DNA of 64,000 nucleotides from Halomonas sp. ALS9 (GCF_001651035.1 NZ_LXRG01000192.1:62001-126000); one strand, 5' to 3'. Shown: positions 35,801 to 43,796, numbered from the stretch's first letter. Numbers and translations are program-made. The notes: a model not told the origin generated them from the sequence alone.

Positions 35801-36346
35801 CATATCAGCCGTGGCCTGGCTATCGGTAAGAATCAAATCGATGTCACGACACCAATTTGATGCTTTATAGTTGCCATTGGCTAGATAGAAAGCGACAGGG
35901 ATACCTCGGTCACGCGCTTCAGCGGCAATTAGCATATCCAAGGTTTGGCCGCCGTAGTACCAAACAACATCAGGCTTAAATGAATCCAGCATATAGAGGT
36001 ACTGGCTGTACCAAAGCCCCTCTTCATGGGACGTAAAATGGCTGCGATTGTGACTATAGCTGACCACCAATTGATGGTTCAGCGGGCCATCTTCAGCTTC
36101 AATCAGTTGATGTAGGTGAGCATTCAGGTCTGAATATTGCTCCTTGAGTCGCCCCATCCCCTTGGGATTATCAAAAATGGTTGCCCCCAACACCTTAATC
36201 TCATAGCCACGCGCCGCCAGTTGTAACAGCATTTCGCGCACGGTCATGCTAGCACCGCTGGAGGTATCCAATAAGCAGGAAGGATTAGCCCAAAGCAGGC
36301 GAGGTTTGCGTTTTTGAGTAGTAGGGGCAGAGGAGGTCTTGACCAT
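32840..36346 (-). CDS. Giant two-domain glycosyltransferase (GT4-like plus GT2)
   Basis: About 1168 residues. Residues 15-390 look like a GT4 transferase, with KPRLLWANPSCLLDTSSGAS at the start and the SLWWESSGRMLAEAMLNGIP donor-site region near 300. Residues 420-740 are unrecognised. Residues 755-1000 form a GT2 domain: VTVLCPTYNHGPYIEDALKG, EVIVIDDASTDDA and the metal-binding D-D of AYCEGDDYW near 852. A tail of about 160 residues follows. The ATG at 36346 is preferred to an upstream TTG. It heads the pse operon next to the flagellin genes and may build the flagellin glycan. No Maf/DUF115 transferase is present in the window. Confidence 0.75.
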   Translation of the reverse strand: MVKTSSAPTTQKRKPRLLWANPSCLLDTSSGASMTVREMLLQLAARGYEIKVLGATIFDNPKGMGRLKEQYSDLNAHLHQLIEAEDGPLNHQLVVSYSHNRSHFTSHEEGLWYSQYLYMLDSFKPDVVWYYGGQTLDMLIAAEARDRGIPVAFYLANGNYKASNWCRDIDLILTDSQATADMYRKTVGYAAKPVGKFIAPENFIAEHHERNRLLFVNPSWQKGASVVVQLAEKLERERPDIELEVVEARADWPAVLRETTRRMGEQRNSLSNVVVTPNTSDMRGPYSRARVVVAPSLWWESSGRMLAEAMLNGIPALITNRGGMPEMIGDAGIAFDFPDACYEEPYQHLLSDEELQPLTDAVISFFDDEDLYQDYVDRARQVGKEKHHLDRATDKLISALTPLVGLRAGNKDFAIIQKKRHRQRLASRATKPTFKVDNSFQQLVGAGTNAKPGEDSQSQHLCLANDFTWQFKGKVMVLDNRASLIKSGLAEQMVATKAFGIVAFDPASEVKDAKQYDGSEYIQLFQHALLGDGKAATLHACVAPEMSSTLSPLPAEKLPKRHQLGAKPLAELPISSIAIDSIEGLGNLDWLILDELSDAMAVLENGKKALTHTLLIQVRVPFQLTHEKQPSFAELQHWASRNGFRFYRFHNIRHYSHLPEELNSRAPCATEQESADVLFLPSHERMAALSDENKTKLAFVLSAVFAVHDVAFELLADISKNKALEFLEAQELLPKASATKTQVPPPAGPPIPQSEHVKGEAVVTVLCPTYNHGPYIEDALKGFVSQKTNFPFEVIVIDDASTDDAQEIISRYASEYPELIRPVFNEVNLRSSRKGMAVDLKKMARGKYIAYCEGDDYWVDENQLQLQFDFMESNSDYSVCYHNAFVFSGNDIVRRSKLPDIEKRDFSQDDLLLNNCFLLTQTRFIRKEDHFSPRGPEARRISNGDNLLISRLGLLGKGKYLANIKPAAYRLHEQSTWSSKKSLDKMLMLSNSLNWIGVFHEREGRKKVAAYYYGKSKATANGSYFENRNVSKSFLIKLNKLGVEKPCDILEFSSLNNLFFKGSNNVVKSANSDKNTFIVDVDGIEFDAPDRHYKMTVISEFSGFSDNPEKLAREVVRISSSVVVTGPEVKDEAVCEKIKKIFARHAKKTDLLDSGSMVFYAFEKGAYV

Positions 36347-36496
36347 GAAGCGGCTCACAGAGAAAAATGGCAATTTACCCAGCTTACCGTGCTAGCGCAG
36401 TCAGCAAAGGCACGAATGCGCCTGTATTTGAGTATGTGTTCTCAAGATCAGCGCCATGCAGAGCTTGAAGCAAGTCACAAATTGAGATTTTACGTT

Positions 36497-36522
36497 TAAG
36501 CGGCTCTCGATTACTAACTCTA
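36497..36522 (-). promoter_or_regulatory. Possible sigma-28-like promoter for the glycan operon
   Basis: On the minus strand TAGAGTTA - 10 nt - GCCGCTTA, compared with the sigma-28 consensus TAAAGTTT - 11 nt - GCCGATAA. Each box matches six of eight, but the spacer is one base short. About 150 bp upstream of the giant glycosyltransferase gene. Confidence 0.35.
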
Positions 36523-36571
36523 AATAAGGCGCCAGAAATACAGTACAGACGAGATTATCAGTCTAACACGC

Positions 36572-36599
36572 AAAAAAACGGGGCCCGATTGAGCCCCGT
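36572..36599 (-). terminator. Terminator after flagellin gene 1
   Basis: acggggc / gccccgt stem with an eight-base loop, followed by seven T on the minus strand. Confidence 0.85.
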
Positions 36600-36633
36600 C
36601 ATTACTTTACGTTGTACATCACTAGCTAAAAGA

Positions 36634-37515
36634 TTAGCCCAGCAGAGATAGTACAGACTGCGGCGTCTGGTTCGCCTGTGCCAGCATGGAGGTACCAGCC
36701 TGCTGAAGAATGTTGGCACGCGTCATGTTAGACACTTCCACTGCGTAGTCGGCATCTTCGATACGCGAACGGGCTTCAGAAAGGTTGGTTGACGTCGTGG
36801 CCAGGTTATCAATCACTGAGTCAAAACGGTTCAGCGTCGCACCCAAGGTTGCACGGTTGGTATCTAGCGTCTCAGTTGCAGCGTCAACGGAATCAACCAG
36901 TGACTGGAACTGATCGTGAACAACACCTGCTGCTGCTCCGCCAGAAATCTCAAATGTTGACTCAGAGCCAGCAACAGCAGTGATCGCGCCACCTGACATT
37001 CCAAGACCTGCAACTGTGGCGTCAAGCGTAGCAACGGTAATAACGTCCTCATCTTCAGTATTGGAACCAACCTGAATATTTAGAGTACCGCCACCACTTA
37101 CGTTCAGTAGGCTAGTGCCATTAAAGTTATTGCTGCCAGCCACACGATCAATCTCAGCTAAGCGCTCATTGATCTCGGTAACGATCGCATCACGGTCTTC
37201 TGTAGCGTTGGTATCGTTGGCACCTTGTACCGCTAACTCACGAATACGCTGTAGGTTGTCGTTGATTTGGTCAAGACCGCCTTCCATGGTTTGTACCAAT
37301 GAGATACCGTCGCTAGCATTACGGCTTGCTTGATCCATACCGCGGATCTGAGCTGTCATTTTGTTGGCGATGGCTTGACCAGCAGCATCGTCAGCTGCGC
37401 TGTTAATGCGCAGGCCAGAAGACAGACGCTCTTGCGCTTTGGCCAGCATAGACTGGGAGTTAGAAAGGTTGTTCTGGCCGATCAGGGCAGTAATATTAGT
37501 ATTAATTACAGACAT
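36634..37515 (-). CDS. fliC: Flagellin, copy 1
   Basis: A 293-residue flagellin. The N-terminal D0/D1 region SVINTNITALIGQNNLSNSQ and LRINSAADDAAGQAIANKM and the C-terminal RIEDADYAVEVSNMTRANIL then QQAGTSMLAQANQ ending SLLG are canonical. The surface-exposed middle is short and Gly/Ser/Thr-rich (about residues 135-200), a plausible site for O-linked pseudaminic acid. It differs from copy 2 by only two residues (Arg58 and Ala177 here). It has its own sigma-28 promoter, leader hairpin and terminator, so it is transcribed alone. AAGGAG precedes the ATG. Confidence 0.96.
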   Translation of the reverse strand: MSVINTNITALIGQNNLSNSQSMLAKAQERLSSGLRINSAADDAAGQAIANKMTAQIRGMDQASRNASDGISLVQTMEGGLDQINDNLQRIRELAVQGANDTNATEDRDAIVTEINERLAEIDRVAGSNNFNGTSLLNVSGGGTLNIQVGSNTEDEDVITVATLDATVAGLGMSGGAITAVAGSESTFEISGGAAAGVVHDQFQSLVDSVDAATETLDTNRATLGATLNRFDSVIDNLATTSTNLSEARSRIEDADYAVEVSNMTRANILQQAGTSMLAQANQTPQSVLSLLG

Positions 37516-37539
37516 GTGAGTGCTCCTTGGAGATTAACT

Positions 37540-37551
37540 GGCCTAGTGGCC
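37540..37551 (-). promoter_or_regulatory. Leader hairpin of flagellin gene 1
   Basis: ggcc-tagt-ggcc in the 5' untranslated region. The stem is kept in copy 2 (38674-38685) while the loop differs (ttgt), which hints that the structure matters. Confidence 0.45.
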
Positions 37552-37571
37552 TGCTTTGCGGCACCTGCGTT

Positions 37572-37592
37572 GCCGTTATTATAATTAACGGC
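37572..37592. promoter_or_regulatory. Palindrome overlapping the flagellin 1 promoter -10 box
   Basis: gccgtta - 7 nt - taacggc, shared exactly with copy 2 (38706-38726). One arm is the sigma-28 -10 box. It may be an operator or an early-transcript stem. Confidence 0.5.
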
Positions 37593-37611
37593 CTCCCCAC
37601 CTACTTCTTTA
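37585..37611 (-). promoter_or_regulatory. Sigma-28 promoter of flagellin gene 1
   Basis: On the minus strand TAAAGAAG - 11 nt - GCCGTTAA, matching the FliA consensus TAAAGTTT-N11-GCCGATAA with exact spacing. The leader is about 65 nt. Confidence 0.8.
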
Positions 37612-37709
37612 GAAAAAACCGCTCTTTTTTATGTAAATTACTGTAACAATTCTGATTGATACGACAGCTGCTTCTTAACGGCGATATTTGGAGCCTTCAG
37701 CCTTAAAAT

Positions 37710-37733
37710 AAAAACGGGGCCCATTGGCCCCGT
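37710..37733 (-). terminator. Terminator after flagellin gene 2
   Basis: acggggcc - catt - ggccccgt with an A-rich left flank that becomes a T-tract on the minus strand. Closely related in sequence to the terminator of copy 1. Confidence 0.85.
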
Positions 37734-37767
37734 CATTACTATCGTTTACATATTACCATCAAGGGTA

Positions 37768-38649
37768 TTAGCCCAGCAGAGACAGTACAGACTGCGGAGT
37801 CTGGTTAGCCTGTGCCAGCATGGAAGTACCGGCCTGCTGAAGAATGTTAGCGCGTGTCATGTTAGACACTTCCACAGCGTAGTCAGCGTCTTCGATACGC
37901 GAACGGGCTTCAGAAAGATTGGTTGACGTTGTGGCCAGGTTATCAATCACTGAGTCAAAACGGTTCAGCGTCGCACCCAAGGTTGCACGGTTGGTATCTA
38001 GCGTCTCAGTTGCAGCGTCAACGGAATCAACCAGTGACTGGAACTGATCGTGAACAACACCTGCTGCTGCTCCGCCAGAAATCTCAAATGTTGACTCAGA
38101 GCCAGCAACAGCAGTGATCGAGCCACCTGACATTCCAAGACCTGCAACTGTAGCGTCAAGCGTAGCAACGGTAATAACGTCCTCATCTTCAGTATTGGAA
38201 CCAACCTGAATATTTAGAGTACCGCCACCACTTACGTTCAGTAGGCTAGTGCCGTTAAAGTTATTGCTGCCAGCCACACGATCAATCTCAGCCAAGCGCT
38301 CATTGATCTCGGTAACGATCGCATCACGGTCTTCTGTAGCATTGGTATCGTTGGCACCTTGTACCGCTAACTCACGAATACGCTGCAGGTTGTCGTTGAT
38401 TTGGTCAAGACCGCCTTCCATGGTCTGTACCAAAGAGATACCGTCGCTAGCATTACGGCTAGCCTGATCCATGCCTTTGATCTGGGCAGTCATTTTGTTG
38501 GCGATGGCTTGACCAGCCGCATCGTCAGCAGCGCTGTTAATACGCAGGCCAGAAGAAAGGCGCTCTTGCGCTTTAGCCAGCATAGACTGGGAGTTGGACA
38601 GGTTGTTCTGGCCGATCAGGGCAGTAATGTTAGTGTTGATTACAGACAT
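37768..38649 (-). CDS. fliC: Flagellin, copy 2
   Basis: A second 293-residue flagellin, identical to copy 1 except Lys58 and Ser177. Synonymous differences cluster at the gene ends, while the central stretch is nearly identical at DNA level, as expected after recent gene conversion. Own sigma-28 promoter (38719-38745) and terminator. It lies directly downstream of the first fliD gene. Both flagellins keep the complete secretion and assembly regions, so both are probably functional filament subunits. Confidence 0.96.
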   Translation of the reverse strand: MSVINTNITALIGQNNLSNSQSMLAKAQERLSSGLRINSAADDAAGQAIANKMTAQIKGMDQASRNASDGISLVQTMEGGLDQINDNLQRIRELAVQGANDTNATEDRDAIVTEINERLAEIDRVAGSNNFNGTSLLNVSGGGTLNIQVGSNTEDEDVITVATLDATVAGLGMSGGSITAVAGSESTFEISGGAAAGVVHDQFQSLVDSVDAATETLDTNRATLGATLNRFDSVIDNLATTSTNLSEARSRIEDADYAVEVSNMTRANILQQAGTSMLAQANQTPQSVLSLLG

Positions 38650-38673
38650 GTGAGTACTCCTCGAAATTTAACT

Positions 38674-38685
38674 GGCCTTGTGGCC
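38674..38685 (-). promoter_or_regulatory. Leader hairpin of flagellin gene 2
   Basis: ggcc-ttgt-ggcc, the counterpart of the copy 1 leader hairpin with conserved stem and changed loop. Confidence 0.45.
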
Positions 38686-38718
38686 TGCTTTGCGGCACTT
38701 GCGTTGCCGTTATTATAA

Positions 38719-38745
38719 TTAACGGCAGCCTAGCCAAATTCTTTA
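38719..38745 (-). promoter_or_regulatory. Sigma-28 promoter of flagellin gene 2
   Basis: On the minus strand TAAAGAAT - 11 nt - GCCGTTAA, with the correct spacer. The -10 arm overlaps the palindrome at 38706-38726. Confidence 0.8.
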
Positions 38746-38807
38746 GAAAAAATGCTCTTTTTTATGTAACTTTTTTATAAACACCTGTAACACTCCCAAC
38801 AGCCTTC

Positions 38808-40160
38808 TTAATTACTATTCTGCATGTTACTCAGAACGCTGAATTGCTGAGAGAGATAACTGCTCATGGAGTTCATTTGGGCGATCAAGCCATCCAGTTG
38901 CCCAAACTGCTTGCGGTAACGCTCTGTGCTGCGCTCGATACTTGCCTCCATACGCAGCTTGCGCACATCCAGACTTTCAACACGCTGCTCAGCGCTAGTC
39001 ACCGAGCTTTGAATAATGCCATTCTCTGCGGTAATGCTTTCAAGCGTGGCGTTTAAGCGTCCAGCAAAGCCGCCTTCCTCTGTATCACCTGCAAAAAAGG
39101 CAGATAGCTCCTCGGGGTTATTGGCTACTGCATCGTCCAACTTATCTTCATCAACCTTTAAACGCCCCTTCTCATCGATAGAAATTCCAATTTGGGAAAG
39201 GCGTGAAATATCACCAGTGCCGAGGTTGTCTGTTATATCCCGGCGTAGGCGGTCTTCAATGGTACGCACGGTGCGGTCGCCCACCAGCTCGCCTGATGTT
39301 TCGCCTTCTCCGTTGTAGGCCGTCATGCGGTCAACGGTGGATTTCATTTCGTTGTAGTTTTTAACGAACTCGTCAATGGCTCCTCTCAGCGATTCTTCAT
39401 CACGCTCAATGACCAGCGTAACGGGGTCACCAGAAACCGCCGTGAGGTCAAGCGTTACGCCTTGAATCGCCTCTTCAACTCGATTGGTTTTGCTGGTGAT
39501 CGCAATACCATTAACATTCAATTCAGCATCCTGGCCTGCACGTAGCGTGGCTGCGTCCATCGTCAGTGAGGCCAAACCTGAGAAACCTATGAGTGAAGCC
39601 TCTTCGCCCGTCTCTTTCGAGCTCAACGCTAAGCGATACCCTGTGCCATCATTAACGATAGAAGCGGTTACACCTGACTCTTTATCCGCATTGATTTGGT
39701 CACGAACATCTGCAAGCGTACTACCTGCTGAAATATCAACGTCGTAGCTTGTTTGTGTACCGCCAGCACCAAAGTCAAGCGTAAGCGTTGTATCGGCTGC
39801 CGTTAGCTCTTGATCTAGCGCCACGCTATTAGAAGCAGCGCTGCCTGAGCGTGCTAACTGGGTAACGGTGACTTCATAGCGCCCGGCATTCGCGGTTTCG
39901 CCTGCGGTCGCCAACACGCCGTCACCCGTCACGGTGCTTTTTTGCTGCTTAAATGAAGCGGCATCGTTCAACGCAGCAATAGAGGTTTGCACTCTATCCA
40001 TCGCTGACTCAAGGCGCCCATAGGCAGAAATCTTGGTTTGCTGAGCACTTTTCTGCTCTAGAATAGGCACAAGCTTTTGCTGTTCGGCCGCTTTGAGCTG
40101 CTCAACCAAGCCGTTCAGATCCAGTCCAGAACCTACACCGAGTGCTGTAATCGATGCCAT
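38808..40160 (-). CDS. fliD: Flagellar hook-associated protein 2 (filament cap), copy 1
   Basis: A 450-residue FliD, the cap that folds flagellin subunits at the filament tip. MASITALGVGSGLDLNGLVE is the conserved N-terminus, and the C-terminal coiled-coil with RKLRMEASIERSTERYRKQF and LIAQMNSMSSYLSQQF is the FliD C-domain. The ATG at 40160 is chosen because family similarity starts there and AAGGA precedes it. It has a perfect-consensus sigma-28 promoter. It shares only partial identity with the second copy upstream. Confidence 0.93.
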   Translation of the reverse strand: MASITALGVGSGLDLNGLVEQLKAAEQQKLVPILEQKSAQQTKISAYGRLESAMDRVQTSIAALNDAASFKQQKSTVTGDGVLATAGETANAGRYEVTVTQLARSGSAASNSVALDQELTAADTTLTLDFGAGGTQTSYDVDISAGSTLADVRDQINADKESGVTASIVNDGTGYRLALSSKETGEEASLIGFSGLASLTMDAATLRAGQDAELNVNGIAITSKTNRVEEAIQGVTLDLTAVSGDPVTLVIERDEESLRGAIDEFVKNYNEMKSTVDRMTAYNGEGETSGELVGDRTVRTIEDRLRRDITDNLGTGDISRLSQIGISIDEKGRLKVDEDKLDDAVANNPEELSAFFAGDTEEGGFAGRLNATLESITAENGIIQSSVTSAEQRVESLDVRKLRMEASIERSTERYRKQFGQLDGLIAQMNSMSSYLSQQFSVLSNMQNSN

Positions 40161-40204
40161 GAGGGTCATTCCTTATAAGAAGTAGAGAGAGGTATCTAGG
40201 TAAT

Positions 40205-40231
40205 TTATCGGCTGTAGAGGAACAAACTTTA
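40205..40231 (-). promoter_or_regulatory. Consensus sigma-28 promoter of fliD copy 1
   Basis: On the minus strand TAAAGTTT - 11 nt - GCCGATAA, an exact match to the FliA consensus in both boxes and spacing. Confidence 0.9.
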
Positions 40232-40278
40232 GAGGTAGCGCCTTTTTTAAGCTGTTTTTAAGCCATTGCAAAGAAAAA

Positions 40279-40301
40279 TGCCCAACACAGTGTGCTGGGC
40301 A
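40279..40301 (-). terminator. Terminator between the two fliD genes
   Basis: tgccca-x-cac / gtg-x-tgggca stem with a three-base loop and one internal mismatch, flanked by A-run and T-run, so potentially bidirectional. Confidence 0.8.
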
Positions 40302-40335
40302 TTTTATAAGCCATTAACGTAGCTAGCTTATCTGC

Positions 40336-41691
40336 TTAACTTTGGTTTTGCTGCCCCAGCGTTGCAAACTGCTGGGTTAAGTAGGCGCTGGTTTGATTCA
40401 TTTGCGCCACCATACCGTCCATTGCTTGAAACTGCGTGCGATAACGCTCTACGGTTTGTTCGATACGGCCTTCAGTGGTCGTAAAACGTTCTTCTAACGA
40501 AGCATAGCGCCGTTCAGATGAATCAACAGCACTTTCAAGGCGGCCACCTGTACCAACCAAGCTTTCAAGCGATGCGGCAATTTGGCCTGCCATACCACCT
40601 TCTTCGCTATCCCCCGCAAAAAAACTAGCAAGCTGACCAGGTTGATTGGCCACAATGCTGTCTAATTGATCCTCATCAATCTCCAGCTTGCCGTCAACTT
40701 GAAGCGAAATACCTACATCCGACAACACGCTAAAGCCATCGCCGCCGACAACACTGCTAATTGTTTGACGCAGTTCTCTTTCAACCGCGCGAGTAGCTGC
40801 ATCAGCATTCAGCCCCGCCGCTTGGCCCGTCTCTTCGTCAAAGGCTGTCAAGCTGGTAATGGTATCTTTGAGCGTATTGAAGTCATCAACAAAAGCGGTG
40901 ACTTGCTCGCGGATAGCTTCGCTATCCTGCTCTACACTTACCGTGCTCGTCGCGCCAGCCTCAGCAAGATTCAAGGTAACACCTTGAATAGCACCTTCCA
41001 CTTGATTGGTGGGGCTAACAATATCGATTCCATTGACGTTAAACGCCGCATCCTGGCCTGCGTTAACAAACTGTGCATCAGCAGTGGTAACGTCACCAGC
41101 AAGAATGTTTGAAAAATTGGTGCTTTCAATACTGGCGTCCGCACCGGTATCGGTGGCATTAACAGAAAGCCGATAACCTTCGCCATCATTGATAATAGAG
41201 GCGCTTAAGCGACCATCGCTCTGTTGATTAATGGCATCGCGCATGTCTTCAAGCGTGCTGCCATCTGCAATGGTAATGGGATCCATAGCTCCGTCAGCAA
41301 GAGTAAAGGTTAATGACTGCTCCCCAGTCACTATGCTTTCATCTGCTGTTTCTAGTCGCTCCGTCACCAGACTGCTGGCCGTTGCTAAACGGTCAACCTG
41401 CACTTCGTACTGACCTGGCTGGGCCTCATTGCTGCTGACAGCACCGACGGCGCTACCCTCTACATTGGTCGTCAGGCTTTCGAATGAGGATCCATCATTA
41501 AGAGCTTGAGCAGAGCTTTGAAACTGCTCAAGCGCGCTTTGCAACTTACCATAAGCAGATATTTTTGCGTCTTCAGACTGTAGCTGCTCCGCAATGGGCT
41601 CAAGCTTTGCTTGCTCTGCCTCTTTCAACTGACCAAGCAATCCGTTGAGATCTAGCCCAGAACCGATGCCTAGTGATGTAATAGAAGCCAT
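40336..41691 (-). CDS. fliD: Flagellar hook-associated protein 2 (filament cap), copy 2
   Basis: A 451-residue FliD paralogue starting MASITSLGIGSGLDLNGLLG and ending with the coiled-coil EGRIEQTVERYRTQFQAMDG and MNQTSAYLTQQFATLGQQ. The two ends are similar to copy 1, while the middle (about 60-330) is diverged. It has its own sigma-28 promoter and is closed by a terminator, so the two caps are separate transcription units. It may cap a filament with different subunit mix or surface; this is inference. Confidence 0.92.
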   Translation of the reverse strand: MASITSLGIGSGLDLNGLLGQLKEAEQAKLEPIAEQLQSEDAKISAYGKLQSALEQFQSSAQALNDGSSFESLTTNVEGSAVGAVSSNEAQPGQYEVQVDRLATASSLVTERLETADESIVTGEQSLTFTLADGAMDPITIADGSTLEDMRDAINQQSDGRLSASIINDGEGYRLSVNATDTGADASIESTNFSNILAGDVTTADAQFVNAGQDAAFNVNGIDIVSPTNQVEGAIQGVTLNLAEAGATSTVSVEQDSEAIREQVTAFVDDFNTLKDTITSLTAFDEETGQAAGLNADAATRAVERELRQTISSVVGGDGFSVLSDVGISLQVDGKLEIDEDQLDSIVANQPGQLASFFAGDSEEGGMAGQIAASLESLVGTGGRLESAVDSSERRYASLEERFTTTEGRIEQTVERYRTQFQAMDGMVAQMNQTSAYLTQQFATLGQQNQS

Positions 41692-41795
41692 AGAACTAAT
41701 ACCTTTTTTGAATACATGTTGCTACGCATATTGCTTTCAATTAGCGTTCCTTCATAAAGCGATACGTAGCACTGTTTTAATATACTTACCTTAAT

Positions 41796-41822
41796 ATAGC
41801 GGCTGGGTGAACTATAACTTGA
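41796..41822 (-). promoter_or_regulatory. Sigma-28 promoter of fliD copy 2
   Basis: On the minus strand TCAAGTTA - 11 nt - GCCGCTAT. Each box matches six of eight consensus positions and the spacing is exact. It leaves a leader of roughly 95 nt. Confidence 0.65.
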
Positions 41823-41917
41823 ATATTAGGTTATTTTTTTCGTATTAAGACGTAATGCCAAGTAACCGTTCGTAATGCACATATAAATATTTATGAAGAG
41901 GCCGCTAATAAATCTAC

Positions 41918-43246
41918 CTAGAGATTGCCCTTTCGCCCCACCCCTGTGTAACGCAAACCCGCCTCTTCAACAGCGCTTGGTGTGTACAAATTACGCCCAT
42001 CAATAACGACTTTTTCAGCCAACTGGTCGGCTAGCCAAGCGAAATCGACACTGCGGAATTCTTTCCACTCGGTGCAAATCACCAGCGCATCGGCACCTTT
42101 GACCGCCTGAATGCGGTCGCCTGCCAGCATTAAGTCATCCCTTTCTCCATAGATACGACGGCATTCCGCCATGGCTTCAGGGTCAAAAGCCTGCACTTTA
42201 GCACCCGCTTGCCAAAGCGCTTCCATCAACGTGCGGCTTGGGGCTTCGCGCATATCGTCGGTGTTGGGTTTAAAGGCCAGGCCCCACACTGCAATGGTCT
42301 TACCGCTTAGATTGCCTAGGTTGTCTTGCAGTTTTGTGAATAGCGTCTGCTTTTGGCGCAAATTAACGGATTCGACGGCGCTGAGCAGTTCCGGGTTATA
42401 ACCTAATTGACGCGCGGCGCGCTCTAGCGCTTGGACATCTTTGGGAAAGCAGGAGCCGCCGTAGCCACAGCCTGGGTAGATAAAGTGATAGCCAATCCGT
42501 GGGTCGCTGCCAATTCCTCGGCGTACGTCCTCCACGTCCACTTCGAGCCGTTCGGCAAGATTGGCGATCTCGTTCATAAAGCTGATTTTGGTGGCGAGCA
42601 TGGCATTGGCGGCGTATTTGGTCAGTTCGGCAGCCCGCACGCTCATAAACATCAGCTTTTCGTGGTTGCGGTTGTAGGGGGCGTAGCACTCTTGCATACG
42701 CGCTTTCACGCGTTCGCTTTCCGTGCCGACAATGATGCGCGCACCACGGGTAAAGTCCTCTATCGCCGCCCCTTCCTTCATAAACTCAGGGTTAGAACAG
42801 ACATCAAATGCGAGCGATGCGCCGCGCTGTTCGAGAACATCGCTGATAACAGTGTGAACTTTTTCCGCGGTTCCCACCGGCACAGTAGACTTATCAATCA
42901 CCAGCTTGTAGCTATCCATATGCTGGCCGATAGTGCGCGCCACCTCTAATACATAGCGTAGGTCGGCACTGCCATCTTCATCGGGCGGTGTTCCCACAGC
43001 GATAAATAGCAGCTCGCCATCGGCTACCGCTTGGGCAGCATCGGTCGTAAAGCGTAAACGTCCAGCCGCTACGTTGTGGGCAACGATGGTGCTTAGCCCT
43101 GGCTCAAAGATCGGCACCTCTCCGCCTTTAAGCTGATCAATACGCTCAGCATTAACATCCATGCAGGTGACTTGATGGCCAACATCGGCTAAACAAGCAC
43201 CTGCAACAAGGCCGACATAACCGGTTCCGAATACACTGATATGCAT
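41918..43246 (-). CDS. ugd: UDP-glucose 6-dehydrogenase
   Basis: A 442-residue UDP-glucose/GDP-mannose dehydrogenase family enzyme. [20 protein letters not shown] is the NAD-binding start, [11 protein letters not shown] and [15 protein letters not shown] are family blocks, and the catalytic cysteine lies in [13 protein letters not shown] near residue 260. The C-terminal domain has [16 protein letters not shown]. It oxidises UDP-glucose to UDP-glucuronate for capsule, exopolysaccharide or LPS sugars. Closest in layout to TuaD/Ugd; GDP-mannose dehydrogenase is less likely. No direct tie to the neighbouring flagellar genes is evident. Confidence 0.9.
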   Translation of the reverse strand: MHISVFGTGYVGLVAGACLADVGHQVTCMDVNAERIDQLKGGEVPIFEPGLSTIVAHNVAAGRLRFTTDAAQAVADGELLFIAVGTPPDEDGSADLRYVLEVARTIGQHMDSYKLVIDKSTVPVGTAEKVHTVISDVLEQRGASLAFDVCSNPEFMKEGAAIEDFTRGARIIVGTESERVKARMQECYAPYNRNHEKLMFMSVRAAELTKYAANAMLATKISFMNEIANLAERLEVDVEDVRRGIGSDPRIGYHFIYPGCGYGGSCFPKDVQALERAARQLGYNPELLSAVESVNLRQKQTLFTKLQDNLGNLSGKTIAVWGLAFKPNTDDMREAPSRTLMEALWQAGAKVQAFDPEAMAECRRIYGERDDLMLAGDRIQAVKGADALVICTEWKEFRSVDFAWLADQLAEKVVIDGRNLYTPSAVEEAGLRYTGVGRKGNL

Positions 43247-43364
43247 GACTTATTGACTCGCTAAAATACGTGATTAACTCACAAAAATACATAATAGCGA
43301 GCGTAGCACATCGGCTTAGCGTTGATGAGTTCCATAGTAGCAAAGCCGTTCTCATTTATAGACC

Positions 43365-43393
43365 TTGGTCTAACATCGACCTTGGTTTATAAT
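43365..43393 (+). promoter_or_regulatory. Sigma-70 promoter of the 43440 gene
   Basis: TTGGTC (43365-43370) - 17 nt - TATAAT (43388-43393). The -10 box is perfect and the spacing optimal. gaccttggt occurs twice, at each box region. Confidence 0.7.
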
Positions 43394-43439
43394 GCGCTGC
43401 AACAAGCCCGATTTGGTGCTGACCGCAGGAGAACATGCT

Positions 43440-43796
43440 ATGACTCCGGGACTTATGACTTCAGAACTAACGAAAGAGCCCTCATCACAAGCAGCGAATG
43501 GGCTATCAACGGCCGCGAACGTTCAGCGCAGCCTTCGCCAATGTTTATCAATTGCCGCTGAGCTGCTCTACGATAACGGCCATGTGCTTGAAACCATTAC
43601 CTTGCCCCAGCGCGGTTTAGCCCGCCGTGAATTGCTCACACTGAGTGCAGCATCACCGACCTGGGCAACCTGCCAGAAGGTAATGAAAGCCAGTGAAGCC
43701 GCCACCTTCAATGAGTATGGCCGCTTTGTATTGACTCGTCTTGGCCGCGAAATAATGTTTGATATGTTCGGCCAGGGGGCTGCTGACTGCGCTTAA
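43440..43796 (+). CDS. Conserved-looking small cytoplasmic protein, function unknown
   Basis: A 118-residue protein with no signal peptide or membrane segment. The ATG at 43440 has AGGAGA seven bases upstream and a good promoter in front, so the gene is real. The N-terminal 30 residues are polar and low complexity; the rest (SLRQCLSIAAELLYDNGHVL, ARRELLTLSAASPTWATCQK and FNEYGRFVLTRLGREIMFDM) looks helical and globular. I do not recognise a family. It is monocistronic and closed by a strong terminator. Confidence 0.7.
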   Translation: MTPGLMTSELTKEPSSQAANGLSTAANVQRSLRQCLSIAAELLYDNGHVLETITLPQRGLARRELLTLSAASPTWATCQKVMKASEAATFNEYGRFVLTRLGREIMFDMFGQGAADCA

